Assembly (NCBI RefSeq): GCF_023065955.2
Contig: NW_026622986.1
Location: 13,417,848-13,481,847 of the forward strand
Reading direction: 5' to 3'
DNA: 64,000 nucleotides
Source: Ursus arctos
Lineage: Eukaryota; Chordata; Mammalia; Carnivora; Ursidae
Numbering within the stretch: the stretch's first letter is position 1; each line of letters opens with the position of its first letter. This document shows positions 1 through 11,431 of the stretch, piece after piece. The position numbers were made by a program, and so were the translations under genes. Under the pieces are notes generated by a model. The model did no database searches. It was not told the origin of the DNA and worked only from the letters and a program-made list of their open reading frames with translations.

Positions 1-284
1 TGTAGACACACATGTACAAGTTTGTATGTGAACATTTTCATTTCTCTTGGGTATATACTTATAAATGGAATTGCTGGGTCACATGGTTACTCTCTTTAAC
101 CTTTTTTTTTTTTTTTAACATTTAAGGAACTGCCACACTTTTCCAACATGGCTGCACCATTTTACATTTTCATCAGCAGTGTTTGAGGGTTCTCATTTTC
201 CTGACTTTTGCCAATGTTTGTCATTATCTGTTGTTTTTATTATAGCCATCCTGGTGGGTGTGCTGTGTCATCTTATGGGTTTTT

Positions 285-660
285 TTGTTTGTTTGTTTCA
301 AGTTTCTATTTAAATTCTAGTTAATTAACATATTGGTTTCAGAAGTAGAATTTAGTGATTGATCACTTATATACAACACCCAGTGCTCATCACAACAAGT
401 GCCCTCCTTAATACCCATCATTCATCTAGCCCACCCCCAACCCACCTCCCTCCACTACAGCAACACTTAGTTTTTTCTCTGTAGTTAAGAGTCTTTTATG
501 GTTTGCCTCCCTTTCTCTTCTTTTTTTCACCCTTCTGCTGTGTTCATCTGTTTTGTTTCTTAAATTTCACATATGAGGCAAATCATATGGTACTTATTTT
601 TCTCTGACTGACTTGTTTAGCTTAGCATAATACACTTGATGAGTTCCATCGATCTTGTGG
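285..660 (-). mobile_element. Carnivore LINE-1 3' end inserted in the older LINE-1
   Basis: It contains the typical 3' tail in reverse (ACACCCAGTGCTCATCAC, then AGTTAAGAGTCTTTTATGG). The older element resumes after it at GATTTG, with ATCTTATGG/ATCTTGTGG as a possible target-site duplication. Confidence 0.65.
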
Positions 661-698
661 TTTTGATTTGTATTTTTCTTGAAACTAATGATGTTGAG

Positions 699-898
699 GG
701 GTGCCTGGGTGGCTCAGTAGGTTAAGCGTCTGCCTTCCGCTCAGGTCATGCTCCCAGGGTCCTGGGATCACGAGCACCACGTCGATCTCTGTGCTCAGCA
801 GGGAGCCTGCTTCTCCCTCTCCCTCTGCACCTCCCCTTGCTTGTGCGTGTGCGCTCTCTCTCTGTCAAATAAACAAATAAAATCTTAAAAAAAAAGCC
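699..898 (+). mobile_element. SINEC copy
   Basis: The tRNA-Lys-derived head GGGTGCCTGGGTGGCTCAGT is followed by a CT-rich stretch and an A-rich tail. A perfect 17-base target-site duplication, AAACTAATGATGTTGAG, lies at 682-698 and 899-915. Confidence 0.92.
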
Positions 899-950
899 AA
901 ACTAATGATGTTGAGCATCTCATCTGTTTATGTGGTTATTATCCATTTTT

Positions 951-1148
951 TTTATTTTTAAAGATTTTATTTATTTATTTGACAGAGATAGAGACAGCCA
1001 GCGAGAGAGGGAACACAAGCAGGGGGAGTGGGAGAGGAAGAAGCAGGCTCATAGCGGAGGAGACTGATGTGGGGCTTGATCCCACAACATCGGGATCACG
1101 CCCTGAGCCGAAGGCAGACGCTTAACTGCTGTGCCACCCAGGCGCCCC
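951..1148 (-). mobile_element. SINEC copy
   Basis: Full length in reverse, ending GCCACCCAGGCGCCCC. The target-site duplication GGTTATTATCCATTTTT is at 934-950 and 1149-1165. Confidence 0.92.
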
Positions 1149-1725
1149 GGTTATTATCCATTTTTATATCTTCCTTAAAGAACAAATCAGTCCTTTTGCC
1201 CACTTATTTATTGGATTGTCTTTTCATTATTGTTAGAGTTATTTATATATCCTAAATACAAATCTCTTATCAGATATAGGATTTTCAAATATTTTCTCTT
1301 ATTCGGTAGCTTGACTTTGCACTTTCTTGGTGGTGATATTTGAAGCAAAGAAGTTTTTAATTTGGATGAAATATACTTAATCTGCTTTTGTCTTTTGGTG
1401 TCCTATCAAAGAAACTGTTGCCAAATCCAGTCACAAATGATACACTTATGTTTTTTTCCTAAGAGTTTTATAATTTTAGCTCTTATATTTTGAGTTAATT
1501 TTGTATATATGCTGTGAGGTAGAGGTGTAACTTTATTACTTTGCATGTGCATATCCATTTGTCTCAGTAGCTTTTGTTAAAAAGACTATTCTTACTCCAT
1601 TTAATTGTCTGACACCCTTGTTGAAAATCAGTTCACCATAATGTGACAGTTTATTTTTAGATTGTCAATTCTAATACACTGATCTATCTGTTTATCCTTA
1701 TGTCACTCCTCAATCAAATTTTATG

Positions 1726-2884
1726 AGAATTCTTCCCTGCTCGTCTTGTAAATTACCACTCACTTATGTAATAATAAAAAGTCAGTGTAGTAGAACTTAA
1801 CTTTACTCCTGTAGAAATTTTTTGCTTCTCGAGGAAGCCTTTTACCAGCTTATGCCTTGCTGACTCCATGATATGATGTGAAGTTAGGCTCAAAGAGATA
1901 GAGTCCTGTTTCTTTTCTCCATTCATATCTTAAGTCTCTCACTCAGTGCTTCCCACGTCCATTTCCACCAAATCTTGGTTGTAGGATCTGCTGTCTACTC
2001 TTTACTTCATTATGTTTTATTAACTTGTGATAAAGCATAGACTCATCCATAAATTTCACCATCTAGGAAGGAAAAGATGAACTGTGGGCCGTCGGCTTTC
2101 CTGTTTTCAAATCTTGCTAATCCATCATCTTGCAACTCACAGATACTTTTTCACTTGGTTCTTGTGTATAACACTGGTGCTGATCCTGTTCTTGGCACAG
2201 ATCCTACATTCTCAGAAAACACAGTTGTCTGTATCCATCTTCTTGGACTTTAAATAGAAAGATAAGGTATTGTAATAGCTCAATACATAATTAATGGAAT
2301 AAACATTTCATTATATTATTTCAAGAATACAGCTGTAAAATATCAGGTAGTGTTTAACTGAGTTATCAGAGGCAAATGGATTAGCAATTTGAATTCCAAA
2401 AACATTTCAAAGCCAGTTTGTATGATAAGGGGAAGCATTGTGGTACAACATAAAGATGAGATGGTCTTACTTACCTCCCCACACAAATAAGCTTGGAGTA
2501 AGAGAAAGGAGAAATTATATTTAATTTAAATAGTGCCAAAGGACAGTTCATTTGGTTTGCTACTGAAAAGATTAAAAAGGATTCCATAATGTTCTCTTTA
2601 TTTCCTCACTGATGAAAGTAGAATGAAGATTGAGTATTCGATTGATTAAAAAATACTCAAGGCTGCCTATTTCTTTTAGAATTTCAGTTAATGGAGATCA
2701 GGTAAAAGGTCCAATTTTGGTTTAAACTATTTCTGGTTTCTCAGCTGTTCTCCTTCAAATCATACTCTCTCTCTGCTTGCCAGTCTTTCTTCTCCCCTAA
2801 CTTGAGGGGAAATTCTATAGAGGCATTCCTGCCTAGTTGTAATAATTTGTAATTGAAGGGACTCCTACAAAAATGTCTTAAGAG
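1726..2884. other. Unassigned AT-rich stretch
   Basis: I recognise no exon, repeat family or long open frame here. It is either intron of gene A or sequence upstream of it. Confidence 0.4.
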
Positions 2885-5071
2885 AAAGGAAGATGGTGGC
2901 AGAGTACGAGGAGCCTAGGTTCACCTCCTACCTAAAGACTGACAGAACAAACTCTACAACTAAGGAGAGAGAAGAGACCGCATCGGAGAAGGTAGGAAGC
3001 ACAGAGATGTGGTTTAGGAGAGCAACAGATCCTGGCTGCTGCAGAGGGGAGGGAGTCGTGGTCATGGAGAAGGCAGGAGAAAGGAGTACATGGGAATGCA
3101 CAAAGAGAACGTTTCCCCATAGGCACTGGCTTGGAAAATGAGAGGGGCTGAATTTCACAAGTGCTTACAACTAGGGGGGCTTAAAGCCTGGAGTTCTAAA
3201 GGTCATTGAGCTTGGCTGGGCTAGAGCCTGTAGGGCACTGTGCTGCTCTTGGAGAGGAGGCAGGCAAACAACCCGGGAGCATGCAGCATGGAAACAGCAA
3301 TCTGAACAATGCCTGAGGCATACAGTGGGGAGATTACTTGCTCTTTTCAGAGCACATCCCTGCGAGGCGGTGTTCATGGAGACACCTCTCTGGGAGCAAA
3401 GGAACCAGCTGGCGCCATTTCCCTCCACTGGCCCTCAGCACAAACAGAGAGCCACCTGTGGGGAGCAGTGTAGCTCTGACACTGGCTGCCTAGTTTGCTT
3501 GCACCAGCAACATCCCCTTGCACTCCAGTGGAGCTGCCTGCTCAGTCATTCTTGCCTCAGTTCCAGCACAGCAGGCCTTACCTCCAGAAGACCAGCACAA
3601 GCCCCTGCCCACACCATGTCTCCTGACCAGATTTGGGAGGGCCTCAGTTCCATTGGAGGGGGTGACAGATCTTATTTCACAAGCACACCAGAGCACACCT
3701 AGTTAAAAGTTGCTACATTCAGGCCAGGTACCAAACACTGCCAACAGCAGGTAGGGAGATCCTCTACCGATAACTGGCCTGAAGGATAGAGCAGCCAGAA
3801 CACAATAGCAGAGTCCATGTAGCACACACTGGAGACACTCCCCTAAGTGCCAGACCCTGGGCACTACATGGCGTCTTTTTCATAAGTCCGTTACTTTCAG
3901 GAGCAGGTGACATAACTGGCTTTTCTAACACAGAGAAGCTGGTAGAGACTTAGACAAAATGAGAAAACAGAGAAATTAATCTCAAATGAAAGAACAGCAT
4001 AAGGCCACGGGGCCAGAGATTTAAGTGAGACAGTTATAAATATCATGCCTGATGGAGGATTTAAAGCAGTGATCATAAGGATGCTCACTGGACTTGAGAA
4101 AAGAATGGAAGACATCAGTGAGACCCTCACAACAGAGATAAAAGAGTTAAAAAAGAATCAGAGATGCAGAGTGCAATCGGTGAGATGAGAAACACACCTG
4201 ATGCAATGGATAGCAGGCTGGAGGAAGAGGAACAGATTATGACCTAGAGGACAAATTAATGGAAAGCACTGAAGCTGAAGAAGGGAGAGAAAGAAGAATT
4301 ATGCCAAATGAGACTAGACCTTGGGGGCTCAGTGACTCCATCAAATGTAATAACATTCATGTTATAGGAATCCCAGTAGAAGAAGAGAGAGAAAAAGGGT
4401 AAGAAAATTTATTTCAACAAATAATAGCAGAAAACTTCCCTAATCTGCAGAAGGCAACAGACATCAAGATTCAGGAGGCAGAGAAAAGTCCCATCGAAAT
4501 CAACAAAAGCAGGCCAACACCAAGACATATTGTAATTAAATTTGCAGTGTATACTGATGAAGATAACATCTTAAAAGCAGGAAAACAAGGCAGTAACTTC
4601 CAGGTTAAGCCCCTTAAGGCTAGCAGGAATTTTTTCAACAGAAACTTTGCAAGCCAGAAGGGAGTGGCATGATATATTCAACGTGGTGAACGGAAAAAAT
4701 CTGTAGCCATGAAGACTCTATCCAGCAAGCCTATGACTCAGAATAGAAGGAGAGAGAGAGTTTCCCAGACACAAACTAAAGGAGTTTGTGACCACTAAAC
4801 TAACCCTGCAAGAAATATTAATGGGGACTCTTTGAGTGGAAAGAAGAGACCAAAAGTGACAGTATCAAGGCAGGACACAAACAAGTAGCAAAAATGAACA
4901 TTTATGTAAAACCTAAGGAACACAGGAAAAAAGGATATAAAATATAATACCTTATCTAAAGCATAGGGAGAAGAAAAGAATGGGTTCAAACTTAAATGAG
5001 CAGCAACTTAATATAAGACTGCTATATGCAGAAGAGGTTATATACAAATTATATATCAAAAACCACTAATA
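2885..5071 (+). mobile_element. LINE-1 5' UTR and ORF1-like part (possibly HAL1-type)
   Basis: It opens GGAAGATGGTGGCAGAGTAC, a LINE-1 5' start, and passes through a GC-richer 5' UTR to ORF1-like sequence at about 4080-4990 (AGGCCAACACCAAGACATAT, CTGCAAGAAATATTAATGGG). Many stops and indels are present, so it is dead. A HAL1 (half-L1) identity is possible for this part. ORF2-like pieces follow at 5335-5647 and 6545-6850. Confidence 0.7.
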
Positions 5072-5113
5072 GGGGTGCCTGGGTGGCTTAGACAGTTAAG
5101 CATCTGACTCTTC
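5072..5113 (+). mobile_element. SINEC head fragment
   Basis: This is about 42 bases of SINE head (GGGGTGCCTGGGTGGCTTAG). It is cut off at CTCTTC where a second SINE begins, so the two are nested or were recombined. Confidence 0.75.
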
Positions 5114-5325
5114 GGGGCGCCTGGGTGGCACAGCGGTTAAGCGTCTGCCTTCGGCTCAGGGCGTGATCCCGGCGTTCTGGGATCGAGCCCCACATCAGGC
5201 TCTTCTGCTATGAGCCTGCTTCTTCCTCTCCCACTCCCCCTGCTTGTGTTCCCTCTCTTGCTGGCTGTCTCTGTCTCTGTCGAATAAAAAAAAAAAAAAT
5301 CTTTAAAAAAAAAAAAAAAGGAAGA
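5114..5325 (+). mobile_element. SINEC copy, arctoid-type
   Basis: It starts GGGGCGCCTGGGTGGCACAG and carries the GGGCGTGATCCCGGCGTT block. It ends in two A-tracts and lies directly against the preceding SINE fragment. Confidence 0.9.
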
Positions 5326-5334
5326 AAGAAAATT

Positions 5335-5647
5335 TGAAGACTGATAACCAGCAAAGAAATTGAATCGTAATAAAAAAACTCCAAAAAAAAAAAAAAAAAA
5401 CCAAGTCCAGGACCGGATGGCTTCAGAGGCAAATTCTACCAAGCATTTCAAGGAAGAGTTAGTACCTATTCTTCTCAAACTGTTCCAAAAAACAGAAAAG
5501 GAAGAAAAACTTCCAAATGCATTCTATGAGGCCAGTATTACCCTGATACCAAAACCAGATAAAGACACTGCAAAGAGAACTACAGGCCACTATCTCTTAT
5601 GAACATAGATGCAAAAATCCTCAACAAAATACTAGCACACTGAATTT
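5335..5647 (+). mobile_element. LINE-1 ORF2 fragment (reverse-transcriptase region)
   Basis: Frame pieces read [20 protein letters not shown] and then [11 protein letters not shown], which are ORF2 motifs. The element continues at 6545-6850 after an insertion; the upstream ORF2 endonuclease part is missing. Confidence 0.8.
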
Positions 5648-6530
5648 TTTATTTTATTTTATTTTTTATGACTATGTTCGTCACCATACAGTACATCTTT
5701 AGCTATTGATATAGTGTTCCCTGATTCATTGTTTGCGTATAATACCCAGTACTGCATGTGATATGTGCCCTTCTTAATACCCTTCACCAGGCTAGCCCAT
5801 CCCCTCATCCCCCTCCTCCCTAAAGCCCTCAGTTTGTTTCCCGTAGTCCATAGTCTCTCATCGTTCATCTCCCTCACTGCTATCCCCCCCTTTCATTTTT
5901 CCCTTCCTTCTCCTACCGATTTCCCTGCTATTCCTTATGTTCCACAAATGAGTGAAACCATGTGATAATTGTCTTTCTCTGCTTATTTCACTCAGCATAA
6001 TCTCCTCCAGTCCCATCCATGTTGATGCAAATGTTGGGTGATCATTCTTTCTGATGGCTGAGTAATAGTCCATTGTATATATGGACTACATCTTCTTTAT
6101 CCATTCATCTGTTGGAGGGCATCTTGGCTCCTTCCACAGTTTGGCTCTTGTGGACATTGCTGCTATGAACATTTGGGTGCATATGGCCCTTCTTTTCACT
6201 ACATCTGTTATCTTTGGGGGAAATACCTAATAGTGCAATTGTCAGGTCGTAGGGTAGCTATTTTTAACATCTTGAGGAACGTCCATACTGCAAAACCATA
6301 GTCTTTAAAACATTGTTGATCTGTTTATGTCAGTCAGATTTTTAAAAGTTGTATTACAATGGAGCTTTAATTTGCATTTTCATTAATTAATACAGAGTGA
6401 AATTAAATATCTTTTCCTATATTAAAAGAAAAAGACTTCCTGTAGTCATTAATCACACCTGTATCTTTGGTCGTAAATACCCATTAGTGCAATTGCTGGG
6501 TTGTAGGGTAGCTCTGTTTTTAACTTTTTG
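5648..6530 (-). mobile_element. LINE-1 3' end inserted in LINE-1 ORF2
   Basis: It is flanked by AGCACACTGAATTT (5634-5647) and AGCAAACTGAATTT (6531-6544), a 14-base duplication with one difference. The 3' UTR and ORF2 end read in reverse. A segment around 6212-6285 is represented again at about 6462-6530, with some 170 bases of other sequence between. Confidence 0.8.
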
Positions 6531-6544
6531 AGCAAACTGAATTT

Positions 6545-6850
6545 AACAATACATTAAAAAAATAATCACCATGATCAAATGGGATTTATGCCTGGGTTGC
6601 AGTGGTGGTTCAACATCTGCAAATCAATCAATGTGATACACCACATTAATAAAAGAAAGAAGAAGGATCATCTGATCATTTCAATAGATGTAGAAAAAGC
6701 ATTTGACGAAGTACAGCATCCATTCATGATGAAAACCCTCAACAAAGTAGGTTTAGAAGGAACGTACCTCAACATAATAAAGGTCATATATAAAGAATGC
6801 ACAGGTAATGTCATCCTAAGTGGGGGAAAATGGAGAGAAAAACTGATTAG
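6545..6850 (+). mobile_element. LINE-1 ORF2 fragment, continuation
   Basis: It encodes the motifs [16 protein letters not shown], [20 protein letters not shown] and NIIKVIYKE of LINE-1 reverse transcriptase. It is truncated on the right. Confidence 0.85.
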
Positions 6851-7035
6851 ATCTTGCTTCTAGTTATGTGCTGCTTCTCATTAGCACTGTTTGTCATTAA
6901 TAAATTAATCTTAACATTTATTACTTTCCACTTTAATGGAGACCAATTCTTCTATATATGTATCTTATTCACTCTTTTTATCGCCCATTTTTCTCTTTGT
7001 CTTTTTTGTCTTTTCTTAACAAACTCCCCAAAGTT

Positions 7036-7440
7036 TAGTGGCTTAAAGAAATAACATTTATTTTGTTCACAAATCTACTGTTAGGAAAAGTGTGGCCAGG
7101 ACAGCTTGTTTCTGTTCCCCTGGCTTCAGGTGGGGCAGCTGAAAGGTTTGGGGCTGGAACTGTTTGAAGAGTTGTTCACTCACGTCTGGTGGTGTTGATC
7201 CTGGGTGTTGCCTAGGACTATAGTTAGGGCAGGCAGCTGAAGCACTTATTACACTGGCACAACGAGACTCTCTTTGTGGCCTGAGCCACCTCACAAGATG
7301 GGGGGCTAAATTCCAGCAAGCAGCCTAACATACAGAGCAAGGCAGAAGCTCTATGGCCTTTTGTAACCTAGCCTTGGAATATACACACAGCATGACATTT
7401 ACCGTATTCTGTTTGTGAGGAGAAAGTCACTAAGGTTGAC
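7036..7440 (+). repeat. Ancient interspersed repeat, copy 1
   Basis: It starts GTGGCTTAAAGAAATAACAT, with TTTGTTCACAAATCT shared with 8768 onward. The family is not assigned. Copy 2 lies about 1.7 kb downstream in the same orientation. Confidence 0.5.
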
Positions 7441-8760
7441 CCATGGTCTTTAATTTTTTTAATGGAATGAATATTTAAAAACCTATGGACACATTTAAAA
7501 ATCAGTGTAATTTACCCACCAGCCACAATTTTTTGTATTCCTCCCACATAAAAAATACACTCACCTCCTCCCAATACCTCCCACAAATCTCAGTTATCAT
7601 GGCATCAGGTTCAGGCTCGAGTCCAAGATCTTACCATCTTAATCAGTTGCAGCGGGGATAAGGTGCCTAAAGTATAGTCCCTTGAGTACATGTCCTCTCA
7701 ATGTGAAGACTTGGAAATTAAAGAGACCGTTCTCTACCACTCAAAATGCAACATTCTGGAAACCTGCTAAGGACTCTCCCATTCAGAATGAAGATGGGAA
7801 GCATACAAGTCCATAGCAGTTTTCAAATACAGCCTGAAGCATGCTATCAGTTCTTCAGTTAGGACTTAGTCCTAACCATGGGAATGCTTCTCCATGGCTC
7901 TTTGCTTTCCTCTTTGAGCTCTCGGTTCTGTCCTTTTCATAAGGAATGACCTGTGTTTGTAGCTGTTTTTTAGCCTGCTTCTTCCTGGTGGGACTTCTAA
8001 GACCCAAAGGCCTAGTTTCTGTTTGTACTATCTTGGTCTCTTTTAGTCCAAGCTCGCAAGCAGTGTTTTGGTACTATAATTCTCTTCAGTTTTTGAGTTT
8101 TCTGTGAATATTAATGATTTTCATGCCATTAGAAAAGCCATTCTCCCGGATCTTTTTGAGATAAGCTTTTCACCTCAGGTTTCCTGTGAAGCTCTTATTT
8201 GACAGTGCCTTTAAAATTCTCATACTCTGAAGATCCTTAAAGAAATTCGAGGCGCACCTTACATCCTTCCAAGTTGTTAATAAAGGGTTTTATAGTCTTG
8301 GCTTCATCCATAGGCCATGTTTTCCTGGATTTGCTCTTAACCCAGAAGCCATTTCTTTATTTTAGCATTGTTTGACAATTCAGCATGTAGAGAGGCTGTA
8401 AATGAGGAGCAGCTACTTGAACCCAGTAAGTCCTGGTTGCTTCGTATCGAATAGTCTTTCTGTAGCTTATCTCTCCTATCATTTTTACTTTCAAGTGTTT
8501 GTGGCACGAGTTCCTTTCCCTGTAGTGTCATTTTCTTCACTTGTCTAGAAACCTTTGCTGTAAGCCTCTTTAAGGGCTGTCAGGTTTCCACTAGCAGTCT
8601 CTTGGAAGCCCTTTTGGTTCTCAATCTTCTCTACGTCCTTTCAGGTTCCACTTCCTGGTTCAAAGGAGGTTTTGTTTTAGTTTAGTTTAGTTTTTTTTTT
8701 TTTAATGGCAGCACCCCATTTTTGATATCAGTATCTGTACCAATTATTTATTGCTGCAAA
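7441..8760. other. Unassigned stretch between two related repeats
   Basis: No exon or named repeat was recognised, and open frames are short. It could be the interior of an old retroelement bounded by the two related repeats. Confidence 0.3.
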
Positions 8761-9800
8761 ATAAACCATCTCAAAACCCAGTGGCTCAAAACAACATTTA
8801 TCTTGTTCACAAATCTTTAGACAAGGCTGAATAAGGCCAACTCATTTCTTCTTCATTTGGCATCACCTGGGATGACTGGAAGCTGGGAACTAGAATCACC
8901 TAAAACCTTGTTTGTGCACATGTTTGTCTGTTGAGGCTGGCTTTTGGCTAGGATGGTAGCTGGGGCAGTCTCAGCTAGAATATCTACATGAAGACTCAGT
9001 GGGTGGCCTGGGCTTTCCCACAACAGCTAGATTCTAAGGGTGAGCTTCCCTAGAAAAAGAAAGTGAGATGGAAGCTATATCACATTTTCTAACCTAGCCT
9101 TCAAAATCACATAGCAGACCCTATGACCCAGCAACTGCACTACTGGGTATTTACCCCAAAGACACAGATGTAGTGAAGAGAAGGGCCATATGCACCCCAG
9201 TGTTCCTAGCAGCATTGTCCACAATAGCTAAACTGTGGAAGGAGCTGAGATGTCCATCAACAGACGAATGATAAAGAAGATGTGGTCCATATATACAATG
9301 GACTATTAGTCAGCCATCAGAAAGGATGAATACCCAACATTTGCATCAACATGGATGGGACTCAAGGAGATTATGCTGAGTGAAATAAGTCAAGCAGAGA
9401 AAAACACTTATCGTATGGTTTTCACTCATTTGTGGAACATAAGGAATAGCAGGGTGATCGGTAGGAGAAGGAAGGGGCAAATGAAGGGGGGTAAACGGGG
9501 AAATGAACCATGAGAGACTGTAGACAAACTGAGGGTTTTGGGGGTGGGATGGGCCAGCCCGGTGATGGGTATTAAGGAGGGCACGTATTGCATGGAGCAC
9601 CGGGTGTATACTCAAACAATGAATCATGGAACACTATATCAAAAACTAATGATGTACTGTGTGGTCACTAACATATCATAATAAAAAGAAATCACATAGC
9701 AGTCCGCCATATTCTATTCACTAGAAACCAGTTGCTAAGGCAAGCACATATTAAGGGGAGGGATTGTCATAGGAGAAGTGTCAAGGAATTTATAAAACCA
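8761..9800 (+). repeat. Ancient interspersed repeat, copy 2 (split by a LINE-1)
   Basis: It has the same start (GTGGCTCAAAACAACATTTA), mid part (CTAACCTAGCCT) and end region (CACATAGCAG, TTGCTAAGG) as copy 1. It is interrupted by the LINE-1 at 9118-9688. Confidence 0.5.
9118..9688 (+). mobile_element. LINE-1 3' end, 5'-truncated
   Basis: It begins in ORF2 (CCCAGCAACTGCACTACTGG) and ends with the carnivore 3' tail (AACTAATGATGTACTGTG). The target-site duplication AAATCACATAGCAG is at 9104-9117 and 9689-9702. Confidence 0.92.
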
Positions 9801-10120
9801 CCACATCCACTCACCTTGTCTTACCAATCATATCTAAAGGAAAGAAGTTCTTCCCAACTCAGCATCACTGAAACTCCAGCAAGTTTTTTGGTTGTTTTTG
9901 TTGCTTAGTATGTTCTCTTATTTTGTGGGAAGTAACAAAGGATTGTAGCACTGTTGAATTAAGGTTTTTTGTTTTTTGTGTTCTTTATGGTCCAAAAATA
10001 TGTGGATCATCTCACTAAATTTTTTTACCTAGAGATGTGATTTCTTAACCCTGCGAATCATTTCTCCTCAGACTGCAATTCAGATTAGCATAAAACATTT
10101 GTAATTTAGAAAAAGCCTTT

Positions 10121-10345
10121 GGGGGCACCTGGGTGGCTCAGTCGTTAAGCATCTGCCTTCCAGTCTGGGCGTGATCCCAGCGTTCTGGGATTGAGCCCCG
10201 CATCAGACTCCCTGCTCTGCTGGGAGCCTGCTTCTTCCTCTCCCACTCACCCTGCTTGTGTTCCCTCTCTCGCTGTCTGTCTCTCTCCCTGTCATTCAAT
10301 AAATAAAATCTTAGAAAAGAAAAGAAGAGAAAAGAAAAGAAAAAG
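10121..10345 (+). mobile_element. SINEC copy
   Basis: It starts GGGGGCACCTGGGTGGCTCA and ends with an AAAAGAAAAG-type tail. An imperfect flanking duplication (GAAAAAGCCTT/GAAAAAGGCTT) is possible. Confidence 0.9.
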
Positions 10346-10489
10346 GCTTATGGTATTAGAGTCAGTATTTATAGATTCATTAATTAGAGTCTTATTTTCA
10401 AAGTCTTATTTTGATAAGCATTTATTGGCTCAGACCTACATAAGTCAATATGATATTCCTAAAACTTCTTTAAAAATTATGGAGTACCA

Positions 10490-10675
10490 GGGCACGTGGG
10501 TGTCTCAGTCAGTTAAGTGTCTGCCTTTGGCTTGGGTCGTGATCCTGGCATGCTGGGACTAATGATGTACTGTGGCACGCCAGGCTCCCTGCTCAGTGAG
10601 GAGGCTGCTTCTCCCTCCCCTTGCTCTTGTGCTCTCACTCTCTCTCCCTCTCAAATACATAAATAAAATCTTTTA
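10490..10675 (+). mobile_element. SINEC copy with an odd internal segment
   Basis: The head and tail are normal. Where GATCGAGCCCC is expected, positions 10559-10574 read CTAATGATGTACTGTG, a LINE-1 3'-end motif. The flanking duplication is AAAAATTATGGAGT/AAAAATTATGAAGT. Confidence 0.85.
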
Positions 10676-10964
10676 AAAAAATTATGAAGTGTTAAGGTGA
10701 GGGGGAAGAGTCAAGCGACTTTGTACTAAGACGTGACTTACAGTTATTTTATGCAGGAAAGATCTGAAACAATCATAGAGAAATAAAAGTATAAAATCAA
10801 GTACAAATGGGTGGCAAAGAGAACGATAGCAGACATCTCTTTTAGTAACTCCTAGTGGTTTTAATTTTGTTCCTGATTTCCTGAGTTATTCAAGGTTCCA
10901 CATTCCAAGACACTGCTACAGTATAGATAACATTTTGTTGAAAATGAGTTTAATTTAAAATTTG

Positions 10965-11072
10965 AGCACCTGGCTGGCTCAGTCAGTAGAGCATGTGACT
11001 CTTGACCTTGGGGTTGTGAGTTTGAGCCCCATGTTGGGTGTAGAGACTTAAAAATAAAATCTTCAAAAAAAT
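10965..11072 (+). mobile_element. Older short SINEC copy
   Basis: This is the head plus the TTGGGGTTGTGAGTTTGAGC type body and a short A-rich tail. It ends 69 bases before the first gene A exon seen. Confidence 0.8.
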
Positions 11073-11140
11073 TTTTGGTCATAGTTTTGCATTAGACTGT
11101 TTTCACTCTACTTCCAAACTGTATTATTTTATTTATTCAG

Positions 11141-11431
11141 GTTGATGATCTTACAGCAAAACTAGAAACTGCGTCTTCAAAATGTCTACAACTGGATGAA
11201 AAAAACCAGGTTCTCTCTCAGAAGTTATTATCTATGAAGGAACTACAGAAAAAATGTGAAAAACTAGAGAAGGATAAAAAGAAGTTGGAACAACAAGTAG
11301 TAAACCTGAAGAGTCATGCAGAAGTCAATATGGCAGAATACAGTAGAATAGAACAATATAAACGGGAACTGGACAAAAGGGCAAGGCTGGATATGGAGGA
11401 AAAATTAAGAGAAGTCAATCTGTTTTTACAG
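11141..11431 (+). CDS. ANKRD26-like: Gene A exon 1 of 5 seen (coiled coil)
   Basis: The exon has 291 bases (97 codons, phase 0 at both ends). It is preceded by a pyrimidine-rich tract ending in CAG and followed by GTTAAT. It starts [15 protein letters not shown] and ends EVNLFLQ, both recognisable ANKRD26-family segments. The composition is nearly all K, E, Q and L with heptad spacing, as expected for a coiled coil. There is no internal stop. It is the leftmost exon I can support for this gene. Confidence 0.88.

Larger units (their letters stand above)
1..1725 (-). mobile_element. Old LINE-1 fragment (minus), interrupted three times
   Basis: The reverse strand matches the LINE-1 ORF2 C-terminus and adjoining sequence (for example the TTGCTGGGTCACATGGTTAC region on +). 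It is split by a younger LINE-1 3' piece (about 285-660) and two SINEs. It is too decayed to code. The left end lies outside the window. Confidence 0.7.

Noticed and set aside
699..898. tRNA genes at the many SINE heads
   Set aside because: The tRNA-like boxes belong to SINEC elements. No cloverleaf with an anticodon arm is kept.
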